NCBI GenBank assembly: GCA_003246855.1
Contig: QKCP01000160.1
Span: forward strand, 1 to 33,426
Source of the DNA: Ilyobacter polytropus
GTDB taxonomy: Bacteria > Fusobacteriota > Fusobacteriia > Fusobacteriales > Fusobacteriaceae
Reading direction: 5' to 3'
DNA: 33,426 nucleotides
Shown piece after piece: positions 1 through 7,892 of the stretch. The position numbers and the translations under genes were made by a program. The notes below the pieces were generated by a model. That model searched no databases. It was not told the DNA's origin and saw nothing but the letters and a program-made list of their open reading frames with translations. Each line of letters begins with the position of its first letter. The first letter of the stretch is position 1.

Positions 1-406
1 AACCAATTAATTTTCAAGTGTTATTTTTTAAACATTATCAACTAAATCAATTATCTTAAATCAATTCAAACTATTCAATTTTTATTTTCAAACAAAATCA
101 AAAACAATTTATCTGAATTTATGCTATTTTATTCAAACAACCTATCTTAAAACTGTTGTCAACTTTTTTGAATTCCTAAAAACCTGTTTTATTTTCAAAA
201 TCAAATTTTTATAATTCGAAGGAATTGAAATACACTTATTTAATTAAAAGACTTCAACAATAATTATCTGGAATAATAATTAATTTTAGTGATTTAATTT
301 GTATGAATCATGTCTTTTGAGGGAGAGCCATGTTTTGTATTGGTTAAGTTATTATTATAAGCTATTTATACTGATTAAGCTTTTTATGAGCTAAGAGAGA
401 GAAGGT
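1..406 (+). other. Leader / intergenic region upstream of nifE
   Basis: I see no gene here. Bases 1-180 are AT-rich and strongly biased on the plus strand, with about 28 C and 7 G. This C-rich, G-poor composition resembles Rho-utilisation regions, so it may be the 3' untranslated tail of an upstream nif gene (inference). No sigma-54 -24/-12 element is visible. A weak sigma-70-like promoter is listed separately. Confidence 0.5.
344..372 (+). promoter_or_regulatory. Possible weak promoter before nifE
   Basis: TTAAGT (344-349) and TATACT (367-372) are separated by 17 bp, about 44 bp upstream of the preferred nifE ATG. The -35 is poor. In AT-rich DNA such matches arise by chance, and nifE may be read entirely from an upstream nif promoter. 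Confidence 0.25.
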
Positions 407-415
407 GTGAAGGTA

Positions 416-1864
416 ATGAGTAAAATGATGTCAGAAGAGATGAAAGCAAATCTTGCAATGATAGAAGAGAGAAAAGACTTCATTGTATGCAACAAAGAAG
501 ATAAGGACAAAAAGATAAAATGTGATGCCCACAGTGCTGCTGGTGCTGTAAGCCAAAGAGCATGTGTTTACTGTGGAGCTAGGGTTGTACTAAACCCAAT
601 TACAGATGCTGTACACCTGGTACACGGACCTATAGGATGTGCAAGCTATACGTTTGATATACGTGGGAGCTTGAGCAGCGGATCCGAAGAGTATAGAAAC
701 AGCTACTCAACAGATTTAAGAGAGCATGACATAATATTCGGTGGAGAGAGAAAACTGACAGCAGCCATAGACGAGATAGTTGAGGCCAAAAAGCCTAAAC
801 TCATATTCGTTTATTCTACATGTGTCGTAGGTGTAATCGGAGACGACCTGAAGGCTGTGTGTAAAGCCGCTGAAGAAAAATACGGTATAAGAATAATACC
901 TGTTGAATCATCAGGATTTGTAGGAAGCAAATCTGCAGGATATAAGGCTGCAGGGGACGCAATACTAAAGATTCTAGAGTTAGACGGGAATAAAAAAGAA
1001 GAAAAATACGGGATAAACTTTTTAGGAGACTTCAACCTAGCAGGGGAGATGTGGATAATAAAAAGTTACCTTGAACATATAGGTGTAGATGTTGTATCCC
1101 ACTTTTCAGGGGATTCAGACTATGAAAAAATAAAAAATGCTCCAAATGCAATAATGAACGTAGTCCAATGTGCTGGATCTATGACATCGCTTGCTAAAAA
1201 AATGGAGGACAAATATGAAATACCTTTTACAAAAGTAAGCTTTTTCGGGCTAGAGGACATAAGAGTATCACTTAGATCTATCGCATACTCACTTGGGGAC
1301 TTTGATATGATCACAAAAGTAGAAGAGTTCGTTAAAGTTAAAGAAAAAGAGACTGACGAAAAACTTGAGTATTACAGAAAAAGACTTGCCGGTAAAAAGG
1401 TTGCAATATATGTAGGTGGTGGATTTAAGGCCATATCACTTATAAAACAGTTTAGAGATTTAGGGATAACACCTGTTATGGTGGGATCACAAACCGGAAG
1501 ACCTGAAGAATACGATACGATAAGAAAACTTGCAGACGAAGATACAGTTATACTAGATGATGCAAATCCAAGTGAACTTGAAAAATTCATGCGTGAAAAA
1601 GGTGCAGACATACTAGTTGGAGGGGTAAAAGAAAGACCTCTTGCATATAAACTAGGGGTTGCCTTTGTAGACCATAACCATGCTAGAAAACATCCACTTG
1701 CAGGATATGAAGGTTGCATAAACTTTGCAAAAGAGGTCGATTTAACAGTAAACAGCCCTGTGTGGGGAATAATAAAAGGTGAAAGACATGGAGTCGAGCA
1801 CGAGCTTAGCGGATCCATTAGAAGTTTAGACCTTGAAGAGCAGGTGATTGCAAATGAAAAATAA
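416..1864 (+). CDS. nifE: Nitrogenase FeMo-cofactor scaffold protein NifE
   Basis: NifE is the alpha-like subunit of the cytoplasmic NifEN scaffold, which receives the NifB product and matures it to FeMo-cofactor. It is a paralogue of NifD. The protein shows the NifD/E layout: a Cys-rich N-terminal segment CVYCGARVVLNP, then HGPIGCASYTFDIRG and FVYSTCVVGVIGDD, which carry the conserved cysteines for the interface Fe-S cluster. The C-terminal half has the Rossmann-like segments typical of the family. About 482 residues is normal length. A GTG at 407 is in frame, but the ATG at 416 has the better spacing from GAAGG at 401-405. The gene overlaps nifN by 11 bp, implying translational coupling. 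NifD is an unlikely alternative because the next gene is NifN-like rather than NifK-like. Confidence 0.93.
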   Translation: MSKMMSEEMKANLAMIEERKDFIVCNKEDKDKKIKCDAHSAAGAVSQRACVYCGARVVLNPITDAVHLVHGPIGCASYTFDIRGSLSSGSEEYRNSYSTDLREHDIIFGGERKLTAAIDEIVEAKKPKLIFVYSTCVVGVIGDDLKAVCKAAEEKYGIRIIPVESSGFVGSKSAGYKAAGDAILKILELDGNKKEEKYGINFLGDFNLAGEMWIIKSYLEHIGVDVVSHFSGDSDYEKIKNAPNAIMNVVQCAGSMTSLAKKMEDKYEIPFTKVSFFGLEDIRVSLRSIAYSLGDFDMITKVEEFVKVKEKETDEKLEYYRKRLAGKKVAIYVGGGFKAISLIKQFRDLGITPVMVGSQTGRPEEYDTIRKLADEDTVILDDANPSELEKFMREKGADILVGGVKERPLAYKLGVAFVDHNHARKHPLAGYEGCINFAKEVDLTVNSPVWGIIKGERHGVEHELSGSIRSLDLEEQVIANEK

Positions 1865-3248
1865 TAGAAATTTTGTAGACGTAAATGTAAATCCATGTAA
1901 GATGTGTATGCCGATGGGAGCCTGCCTTGCATTTAAAGGGGTAGAGGGATCTATAGTAATGATGCACGGTTCTCAAGGATGCAGCACATATATAAGAAGA
2001 CATATGGCACAACATTATAACGAACCTATAGATATAGCTTCATCTGCGCTTAATGAGAAAGCTACAGTATACGGGGGAGAAGCTAATTTAAAAAGAGGGC
2101 TTAAAAACGTGATAAAGCTTTATAAGCCAAAAACTATAGGGGTAGTGACAACTTGTCTTGCGGAGACAATAGGTGAAGACATCGACAGAATCCTAAAAGA
2201 TTTTATGGTTGAAGAGGGCATTTCTCCTGATGACTTGAAATTAGTTGCTGTACCTACACCTGGTTATGGTGGGTCACAATTCGAAGGTTATTACTTGGCA
2301 GTGAGAAAAATGGTTGAAAAACTGGTTGTTCCATCTGAGCCGACTAAAAAAATAAACATAATAGCCGGGATAATGAGCCCAGGAGATATAAGAGAATTAA
2401 AACTTATACTTGAAAGATTTGGTATAGATGCAGTTATACTTCCAGATGTATCTGAAACTTTGGATGCACCTTACAGAGGTCTGGAGTTTGAGAAAATACC
2501 TGATGGTGGTACAACATATGAAGAGATAAAATCTATGTCTGGGAGCATTGCCACGATAGAATTCGGAATAATCGGTAGAGAAGATTTTTCAGCAGGAGAG
2601 TATTTGAAAAAAGAGTTTGGAGTTCCTGTGTATAGAATACCTATACCTATAGGGCTTAAAAACAGCGATACGTTTATAAACCTGTTATCAGAGATAACAG
2701 GAAAAGAGATACCTGAGTACTACGTAAAGGCTAGAGGTAGAATGCTAGATGCCATGATAGACTCCCACAAGTACAACGGTGCTGGTGTGGCAGCTGTCTT
2801 TGGTGAACCTGAACTGGTTACAGCAATAAGCTCACTTTGCTTGGAAAACGGGATAACTCCTGCGGTGATTGCTACAGGCTCTAATGCTAAGAAAATACAA
2901 GATATCTTCGAAGAGGATATAGCAAAATACTGTGAGGATGCAGTTGTATTAGAAGATACAGACTTTGAAACTATAAGAGAGTATGTAAAAAAATTAGGTG
3001 TCAACATAATGATAGGGCATTCAGACGGTAAGTTTATAGAAGAAAAAGAAAATGTACCGCTTATAAGAGTAGGATTCCCTGTACATGATAGGGTAGGTGC
3101 TCAAAGACAGGTAACCATAGGATACGACGGTAGCATGAACTTGTTGGATATAATTACTAATAACCTACTTTCAGAAAAATACAGTACTTTCAGAGATGAA
3201 ATGTATGAAAAATATTACAATAAAGTAAAAGCGGAGGTGCATGCATGA
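1854..3248 (+). CDS. nifN: Nitrogenase FeMo-cofactor scaffold protein NifN
   Basis: NifN is the beta-like partner of NifE in the NifEN cofactor-maturation scaffold. The 464-residue protein has an N-terminal CKMCMPMGACLAFKGVEG motif, the conserved MHGSQGCSTYIRRHMAQHY segment and VVTTCLAETIGEDI. These are the oxidoreductase-nitrogenase component-1 signatures in the shortened form seen in NifN. I prefer the ATG at 1854 over the in-frame TTG at 1848 because AGGTG at 1842-1846 is well spaced for it. The gene overlaps the 3' end of nifE and its own stop overlaps the next start (ATGA). In C. pasteurianum the nifN and nifB genes are fused; here they are separate, with a NifX-type gene between them. 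Confidence 0.92.
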   Translation: MKNNRNFVDVNVNPCKMCMPMGACLAFKGVEGSIVMMHGSQGCSTYIRRHMAQHYNEPIDIASSALNEKATVYGGEANLKRGLKNVIKLYKPKTIGVVTTCLAETIGEDIDRILKDFMVEEGISPDDLKLVAVPTPGYGGSQFEGYYLAVRKMVEKLVVPSEPTKKINIIAGIMSPGDIRELKLILERFGIDAVILPDVSETLDAPYRGLEFEKIPDGGTTYEEIKSMSGSIATIEFGIIGREDFSAGEYLKKEFGVPVYRIPIPIGLKNSDTFINLLSEITGKEIPEYYVKARGRMLDAMIDSHKYNGAGVAAVFGEPELVTAISSLCLENGITPAVIATGSNAKKIQDIFEEDIAKYCEDAVVLEDTDFETIREYVKKLGVNIMIGHSDGKFIEEKENVPLIRVGFPVHDRVGAQRQVTIGYDGSMNLLDIITNNLLSEKYSTFRDEMYEKYYNKVKAEVHA

Positions 3249-3535
3249 AAATAGCAGTAAGCATAGGTGAAACAGGAACAATATCAAGCCACCTTGGGAA
3301 GAGTAAAGTATTTTTTATATTCTCAAAGGATGGAGATGATATAAAGTTTTTAGAGAGAAGATTGAGTGACGGGAATCACACAAATCATATAATAGAAGAT
3401 ATAAAAGATTGTGATGTGGTAATCTCCGGGAAAATAGGAGAAGGTATGATAGAGAGCCTGAAAAAAATGGGCATAACAGCAGTTGTAGAAGAGAAAGTGT
3501 TAGATCCAATGGAGGCCGTAGCAAAATTGAGCTAA
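3245..3535 (+). CDS. nifX: NifX-type FeMo-cofactor carrier domain protein
   Basis: This 96-residue stand-alone member of the NifX/NifB C-terminal/NafY domain family is likely to bind or carry NifB-co or the VK-cluster between NifB and NifEN. Visible family features are the start MKIAVSIGETGTISSHLGKS (beta strand, then the SSHLG loop matching the usual ..HFG/HLG cluster-binding loop), the central DCDVVISGKIGEG segment and a final helix. It starts in the ATGA overlap with nifN, so it is translationally coupled. The same domain occurs a second time, fused to NifB in the next gene. It could also be assigned as a general Mo/Fe-cofactor-biosynthesis domain protein, but its position between nifN and nifB supports a NifX-like role. 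Confidence 0.82.
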   Translation: MKIAVSIGETGTISSHLGKSKVFFIFSKDGDDIKFLERRLSDGNHTNHIIEDIKDCDVVISGKIGEGMIESLKKMGITAVVEEKVLDPMEAVAKLS

Positions 3536-3567
3536 ATTAAAAGTTGTTTAAGAAAGAGGTGTTTAAT

Positions 3568-4848
3568 ATGAGTTTAGGACATACAGGTTGCTCTGGAGGT
3601 TGCTCAGGTGCTACTGAGTATCCAAAAGGGACATCAAAAGAATTGATAGAGAAAACAAAGGAACATCCATGTTATACTGCCGATGGTCATAAAAATGCCA
3701 GAATGCACATACCAGTAGCACCAAAGTGTAACATACAGTGTAATTATTGCAACAGACTTTATGATTGTGTAAACGAAAGTAGACCAGGGGTAACAAGCGG
3801 TGTGTTAACTCCTGAAGGTGCTGCAATGAAATACACTCTTGTAAAAGAAAAAATAGATAACCTAAAGGTTGTAGGGATAGCAGGACCAGGAGATGCCCTT
3901 GCAAACTTTGATCAAGTAAAAAAATCTGTTGAACTTATAAAAGAAGAAGATCCAGAGGTTATAATTTGTCTTTCAACAAACGGTCTAATGCTTCCAAAAT
4001 ATGCTGACGAGATAATAAAACTAGGAATAGAGCATGTGACTATAACTATAAACAGTATCGACCCTAAAATAGGTGCTAAAATATATGAATTCGTAAGCTA
4101 CGAAGGTAAAACTTTAAAAGGTGAGGAAGCAGCTAAAGTACTTCAAGATAATCAGTTCGATGGTTTGAAATATCTTAGCGATCACGGGGTGCTTTGTAAG
4201 GTAAACATAGTAATGGTAAAGGGTGTAAATGACCAACATATACCAGAAGTTGTTAAAAAGGCTAAAGAGTGTGGGGCTTTCATGACAAACATTATGCCGC
4301 TTATACCTGCTAATGGTACAGTATTTGAAAACATGCCACTTGTAAGCAATAAAGAATTGAATGAGCTTAGAAATAAATGTTCTATAACAATGAAACAAAT
4401 GTACCACTGCCAGCAGTGTAGAGCAGATGCAATAGGGCAACTTACACAGGATAGATCGCTTGAATTCCAGGATATTGTAGAAAAGTCTAGCATGAAAAAA
4501 GAGAAAAGGGATATGCTTGTGGCTGTAGCTTCTAAAGACGGAAAACTCATAGACCAACACTTCGGGCAAGTAGATAAGTTTTACATTTATAATTATTCCG
4601 ACGATACAGCAGAGTTTTTAGAGGAAAGAGTTGTAGACCAATATTGTGATGGGAAAGAAAATTGCGGTGACAAAGCATCTAAGATGGATAAGTTACTGAA
4701 TACGATTGGTGACTGTGGGGTTGTGCTAAGTGTTAGAATAGGTTATGAACCTAAAAGGATGCTAAGATTAAACAACATTTATACTCTTGAAACGTATGAC
4801 ACAATAGAAAATGGAATAAATTTAGCTTTTGAAAAAATAAAAAGATAA
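3568..4848 (+). CDS. nifB: FeMo-cofactor biosynthesis radical SAM protein NifB with fused NifX domain
   Basis: NifB is the radical SAM enzyme that inserts carbide and fuses two [4Fe-4S] clusters into NifB-co, the committed step of nitrogenase cofactor synthesis. Counting from the ATG at 3568, the CNIQCNYC motif (C54, C58, C61) is the CxxxCxxC site for the SAM-binding cluster. It is preceded by the NifB-specific HPCYTADGHKNARMH region and followed by AGPGDALANF (SAM binding) and a CQQCRADAIGQL segment. From about residue 312 on there is a NifX-like domain starting MLVAVASKDGKLIDQHFGQ. Length is about 426 residues. An in-frame TTG at 3544 lacks a ribosome site, whereas AGAGGTG (3555-3561) serves the ATG at 3568. 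Confidence 0.95.
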   Translation: MSLGHTGCSGGCSGATEYPKGTSKELIEKTKEHPCYTADGHKNARMHIPVAPKCNIQCNYCNRLYDCVNESRPGVTSGVLTPEGAAMKYTLVKEKIDNLKVVGIAGPGDALANFDQVKKSVELIKEEDPEVIICLSTNGLMLPKYADEIIKLGIEHVTITINSIDPKIGAKIYEFVSYEGKTLKGEEAAKVLQDNQFDGLKYLSDHGVLCKVNIVMVKGVNDQHIPEVVKKAKECGAFMTNIMPLIPANGTVFENMPLVSNKELNELRNKCSITMKQMYHCQQCRADAIGQLTQDRSLEFQDIVEKSSMKKEKRDMLVAVASKDGKLIDQHFGQVDKFYIYNYSDDTAEFLEERVVDQYCDGKENCGDKASKMDKLLNTIGDCGVVLSVRIGYEPKRMLRLNNIYTLETYDTIENGINLAFEKIKR

Positions 4849-4881
4849 TCAAAACACAACAAAACATAGGAGGGAAAAACA

Positions 4882-5193
4882 ATGGTTAAACCAAAGCATC
4901 ACATATTTGTATGTTCTAGTTCGCGTATCAACGGTCAACAAAAAGGGTTCTGTGTTCAACAAGACTCTGTAAGCATCATCCAAAACTTCATGGAAGAAAT
5001 TGATGACAGAGAACTTTCAAGCGAAGTTATGGTTACAAACACAGGATGTCTTGCTATATGTGACAAAGGACCAATTGTAATAGTTTATCCTGAAGGTGTA
5101 TGGTATGGAAGTGTTACACCTGATGACGTTGAAGAGATAATGGATACTCATATCGAAGGTGGAGAAATTGTAGAAAGACTAGCTTTAAAATAG
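4882..5193 (+). CDS. Thioredoxin-like [2Fe-2S] ferredoxin, C. pasteurianum type
   Basis: This 103-residue protein closely resembles, from memory, the [2Fe-2S] ferredoxin of Clostridium pasteurianum, which interacts specifically with nitrogenase MoFe protein. It opens MVKPKHHIFVCSS and has the TNTGCLAICDKGPIVIVYPE and GVWYGSVTPDDVEEI segments. The four cluster ligands of that family, Cys11, Cys24, Cys56 and Cys60, all align. The extra non-ligand Cys14 of the clostridial protein is Ser14 here. A strong ribosome site (GGAGGG) precedes the ATG. It lies between nifB and the repeat protein in one transcription unit, so it is probably an electron donor to, or accessory of, nitrogenase or cofactor assembly. 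Confidence 0.9.
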   Translation: MVKPKHHIFVCSSSRINGQQKGFCVQQDSVSIIQNFMEEIDDRELSSEVMVTNTGCLAICDKGPIVIVYPEGVWYGSVTPDDVEEIMDTHIEGGEIVERLALK

Positions 5194-5220
5194 GTAAAAT
5201 TCTGGGAGGGGGAATAAAAC

Positions 5221-6138
5221 ATGGAGTGTAAATATGGATTTTTAAATGGAGTGTCATATTTAGAGAACTATGAAAATGGTGCTGTTAAATATTGTACCCT
5301 CTCAGAAGAAAACATTCTAGAAACAGAGTACGGTAGATTGATACCTCAGTACAGAGATGATCATGAAAGAAAAAGCGTAAGCTATTCACTCTGTTTCTAT
5401 CAGAATGGAAATCTGGAGAAAGTATATCTTCAGGAACAAACATACATAAAAACAGATTTAGGTATACTTCCGGCTGAATTAGTATTATTTCATGAAAATG
5501 GAAAGATAAGGAAAATTTTTCCTCTAAACGGGAGACTTACTGGATTTTGGAGTGAAAATCACGAGTACAAATTGGCCGAGAAGATTAAAATAGAAACTCC
5601 AATAGGTACAATAAATGAGAAAATAATGAGCATAAGCTTTTATGATAGCGGAAAAATAAGAAATATTACATTTTGGCCTAGGGAACGTGTAGAAATACAG
5701 ACTCCTATAGGCAAAGAAACTGTAAGAATAGGAATAAGTTTTTATGAAAGTGGGGCGTTAAAATCATTTGAGCCTGCAAAGGCCACAAAAATAATTACTC
5801 CAATCGGAGAAATTATAGCTTATGATGTAGCTCCTTTAGGAATACATGGCGACACAAATTCCCTCACCTTCTTTGAAGAAGGTAATATAAAATCTCTTTA
5901 TACATCTACCGATGAGGTCGTGATAGAGAAAGGTGAAAAAAGGCATATATATTCTCCAGACTATAAGATAGGCATGTGCAACGACGAAGTAAAGGATGTT
6001 GTTCCACTAAAAATCGAATTTTCAAAAAATAGGATTTACTTCAACAAAGATAAAGACAACCATAGTCTAGAAGATTCTATTTTTAAAGTTAAAAATTCTA
6101 TGATTGATCTAAAAAATTTGACCTTCTCATGTCACTAA
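5221..6138 (+). CDS. Unrecognised nif-operon protein with YwqK/MORN-like tandem repeats
   Basis: I do not recognise this 305-residue protein as a known nif gene. It is built from repeated short units of the form hydrophobic-x-Phe-Tyr/Phe-x-x-Gly-x-Ile/Leu-Lys, at about residues 12-24, 56-69, 87-99, 137-149, 172-184 and 214-226, with a weaker one near 263. They alternate with a second motif ending TPIG or a variant (near 80, 126-129, 161-164, 193-196). That pattern predicts a beta-hairpin repeat fold, broadly like MORN/YwqK repeats. No signal peptide, membrane segment or catalytic motif is seen. A strong site (GGAGGGGG, 5203-5210) precedes the ATG, 27 bp after the ferredoxin. Its place inside the nif operon suggests an accessory role in nitrogen fixation, but no function can be assigned. 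Confidence 0.85.
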   Translation: MECKYGFLNGVSYLENYENGAVKYCTLSEENILETEYGRLIPQYRDDHERKSVSYSLCFYQNGNLEKVYLQEQTYIKTDLGILPAELVLFHENGKIRKIFPLNGRLTGFWSENHEYKLAEKIKIETPIGTINEKIMSISFYDSGKIRNITFWPRERVEIQTPIGKETVRIGISFYESGALKSFEPAKATKIITPIGEIIAYDVAPLGIHGDTNSLTFFEEGNIKSLYTSTDEVVIEKGEKRHIYSPDYKIGMCNDEVKDVVPLKIEFSKNRIYFNKDKDNHSLEDSIFKVKNSMIDLKNLTFSCH

Positions 6139-6252
6139 ATCTCGGTTATACGACTCAGACTAATTTTACAATTTCGCTCACACAATCTCACCGTCCCACT
6201 TTCATTTTTAACATTTAACATTTAAATTTCTAAGGATTAGAGGTGTTTTGAT
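6139..6252 (+). promoter_or_regulatory. C-rich, G-poor spacer before nifV (rut-like)
   Basis: This 114-bp gap holds no gene. Bases 6151-6230 contain about 22 C and only 4 G on the plus strand, a composition typical of Rho-loading (rut) sites. It could attenuate transcription into nifV or simply separate two units. The nifV ribosome site GAGGTG (6240-6245) ends the region. Function is inferred from composition only. Confidence 0.3.
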
Positions 6253-7338
6253 ATGAATGACTTTTATATACTAGACACAACATTAAGAGACGGTGAGCAG
6301 ACAGCCGGCGTTAGCTTCACAAAAAAAGAGAAGCTAGATATAGCCAAAAATCTGGACGAAGCCGGAGTTAAAGTAATTGAGGTCGGTATACCAGCAATGG
6401 GTGAAAAAGAGATAGATATAATAAGGGAAATAAACAGTTTAAATTTAAATGCAGAACTTTTGACATGGAACCGCCTTTCAAAGGTTGATGTTGATAGATC
6501 ATTAGAAACAGGGGTATCTAATATACACATATCGGCTCCTACCTCAGACATCCATATATACGGAAAGCTTAGAAAAGACAGGAAGTGGATTATGGACCAA
6601 TTAAGAGATGTAGTCTCTTACGCCATAAAAAGGGGGGCGAAAGTCTCGGTAGGGGCCGAAGATGCCTCAAGAACAGATTTAGATTTTTTAATAAAATTTT
6701 ATAAGCTCGCTGAAAAATTAGGTGCTTCAAGGGTCCGTTATGCGGATACAGTGGGTGCACTTGACCCGTTCAGGGTTTATGAAAACATAAAAAAGATAAA
6801 GGCTAAAATCAAAATCGATATAGACTTCCACGGGCATAATGACTTTGGGATGGCCACAGCCAACTCGCTAGCAGCATACAGGGCTGGTGCGAGATACATC
6901 AGCAGTACAGTAAATGGTATAGGTGAGAGAGCTGGAAATGCATCTTTGGAGGAAGTTGTGATGAGCTTAAAGTACATAGAAAACTGTGAGACAGATTTTG
7001 ACGTAAAGGCTCTTCCAAAACTATCAAAGATGGTGGAGTCTGCTTCTAGCATAAAACTTGCTAGAAACAAGCCAATAGTGGGGGAAGCGGTATTCTCGCA
7101 TGAATCCGGGATACATGTTGACGGACTCATAAAAGACAGTAGAACCTACGAATTTATATCACCTTCAGAACTTGGGCGTGAATCTAAGTTTGTGTTGGGA
7201 AAAACCTCCGGTAAAGCCGCAGTAAAAAACGAGCTTGAAAAAAGAGGTATAAAATTTGACAACGACAAAGTAGTAAACATTTTGAAAAAACTACGGGATG
7301 GTGAATACCTGGATAACAACATCCTGTATTATCTTTAA
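6253..7338 (+). CDS. nifV: Homocitrate synthase NifV
   Basis: NifV condenses acetyl-CoA with 2-oxoglutarate to form homocitrate, the organic ligand of FeMo-cofactor. The 361-residue protein has the HMGL-like TIM barrel signatures: LDTTLRDGEQTAGVSF at the N-terminus (catalytic Arg, metal-binding Asp), HGHNDFGMATANSLAA (metal-binding His pair) and NGIGERAGNASLEEVV. The C-terminal GEAVFSHESGIHVDGL and LGKTSGKAAV segments mark the homocitrate/isopropylmalate synthase family. At about 361 residues it lacks the long LeuA regulatory domain, which with the nif context favours NifV over 2-isopropylmalate synthase. The ATG follows GAGGTG by 7 nt. It is the last gene before a strong terminator. Confidence 0.94.
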   Translation: MNDFYILDTTLRDGEQTAGVSFTKKEKLDIAKNLDEAGVKVIEVGIPAMGEKEIDIIREINSLNLNAELLTWNRLSKVDVDRSLETGVSNIHISAPTSDIHIYGKLRKDRKWIMDQLRDVVSYAIKRGAKVSVGAEDASRTDLDFLIKFYKLAEKLGASRVRYADTVGALDPFRVYENIKKIKAKIKIDIDFHGHNDFGMATANSLAAYRAGARYISSTVNGIGERAGNASLEEVVMSLKYIENCETDFDVKALPKLSKMVESASSIKLARNKPIVGEAVFSHESGIHVDGLIKDSRTYEFISPSELGRESKFVLGKTSGKAAVKNELEKRGIKFDNDKVVNILKKLRDGEYLDNNILYYL

Positions 7339-7349
7339 TTATAGAGGGG

Positions 7350-7387
7350 AAGCTGCTAAAAACCGCATTAGCAGCTTTTCAATTTTT
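7350..7387 (+). terminator. Intrinsic terminator after nifV
   Basis: A perfect 10-bp stem (AAGCTGCTAA at 7350-7359 with TTAGCAGCTT at 7368-7377), an 8-nt loop and a downstream T-rich run at 7383-7387. It marks the end of the nif transcription unit, 11 bp past the nifV stop. Confidence 0.9.
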
Positions 7388-7892
7388 TGTAAGAAAAATT
7401 TTTGTATAATCATACGAGTATTTAATTTGAAATTTAATTAAAGTATTGAATTGATTTAAAGTAATAAAAATAAAAAATATTTATTTTAGTTATGAATTAC
7501 ACGAATTGGCACAAGTCAAAAGATAAGTAAAAATATTTTGGACACATAGCTGCGCAGAGAAAAATTAAGAGTTTATCAGAGTAATAAAAAAGATTCTAGG
7601 TTAGATATTTTAAATAATTCGTGGAGTTAGTGAAAATTTATGACTAAAAAATTATTTTAAAGAATTTCTCTGTGAATTTCATTTTTGACAGCTCTGTAAA
7701 GTTATGTGGTCAAAAAAGCTTTTAAATAAATTTAGTGATTTATCAGGATTTCAGAAATGAGACCTGATAAAATGATTGGAATTTAATATGGAGATAGCTA
7801 TATTTAAGTTTCTGTAAAGGAAAAAGCCTCAATTCCCATATATTAAAACTAAGTCGAACAGTGAAACTTAAAAAAGTTTGGGGGAATGAAAC
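7388..7892. other. Long AT-rich gene-free stretch between nifV and the EF-G-like gene
   Basis: I find no credible gene in about 500 bp. A 9-bp inverted repeat (TTTATCAGG at 7739-7747, CCTGATAAA at 7763-7771) could be an operator or hairpin. AAACTT/AAGTTT flanks the run just before the ribosome site GGGGGAA of the next gene. A TGGCAC at 7507 lacks the sigma-54 -12 partner. The promoter for the EF-G-like gene is presumably here but not identifiable with confidence. Confidence 0.5.

Noticed and set aside
1372-2015. Long minus-strand frames inside nifE/nifN and other genes
   Set aside because: They are frames antisense to strongly recognised proteins, with no ribosome sites and no homology.
7507-7523. 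TGGCAC as a sigma-54 -24 element
   Set aside because: The -12 TTGC element is absent at the right spacing, and the next gene is not a nif gene.
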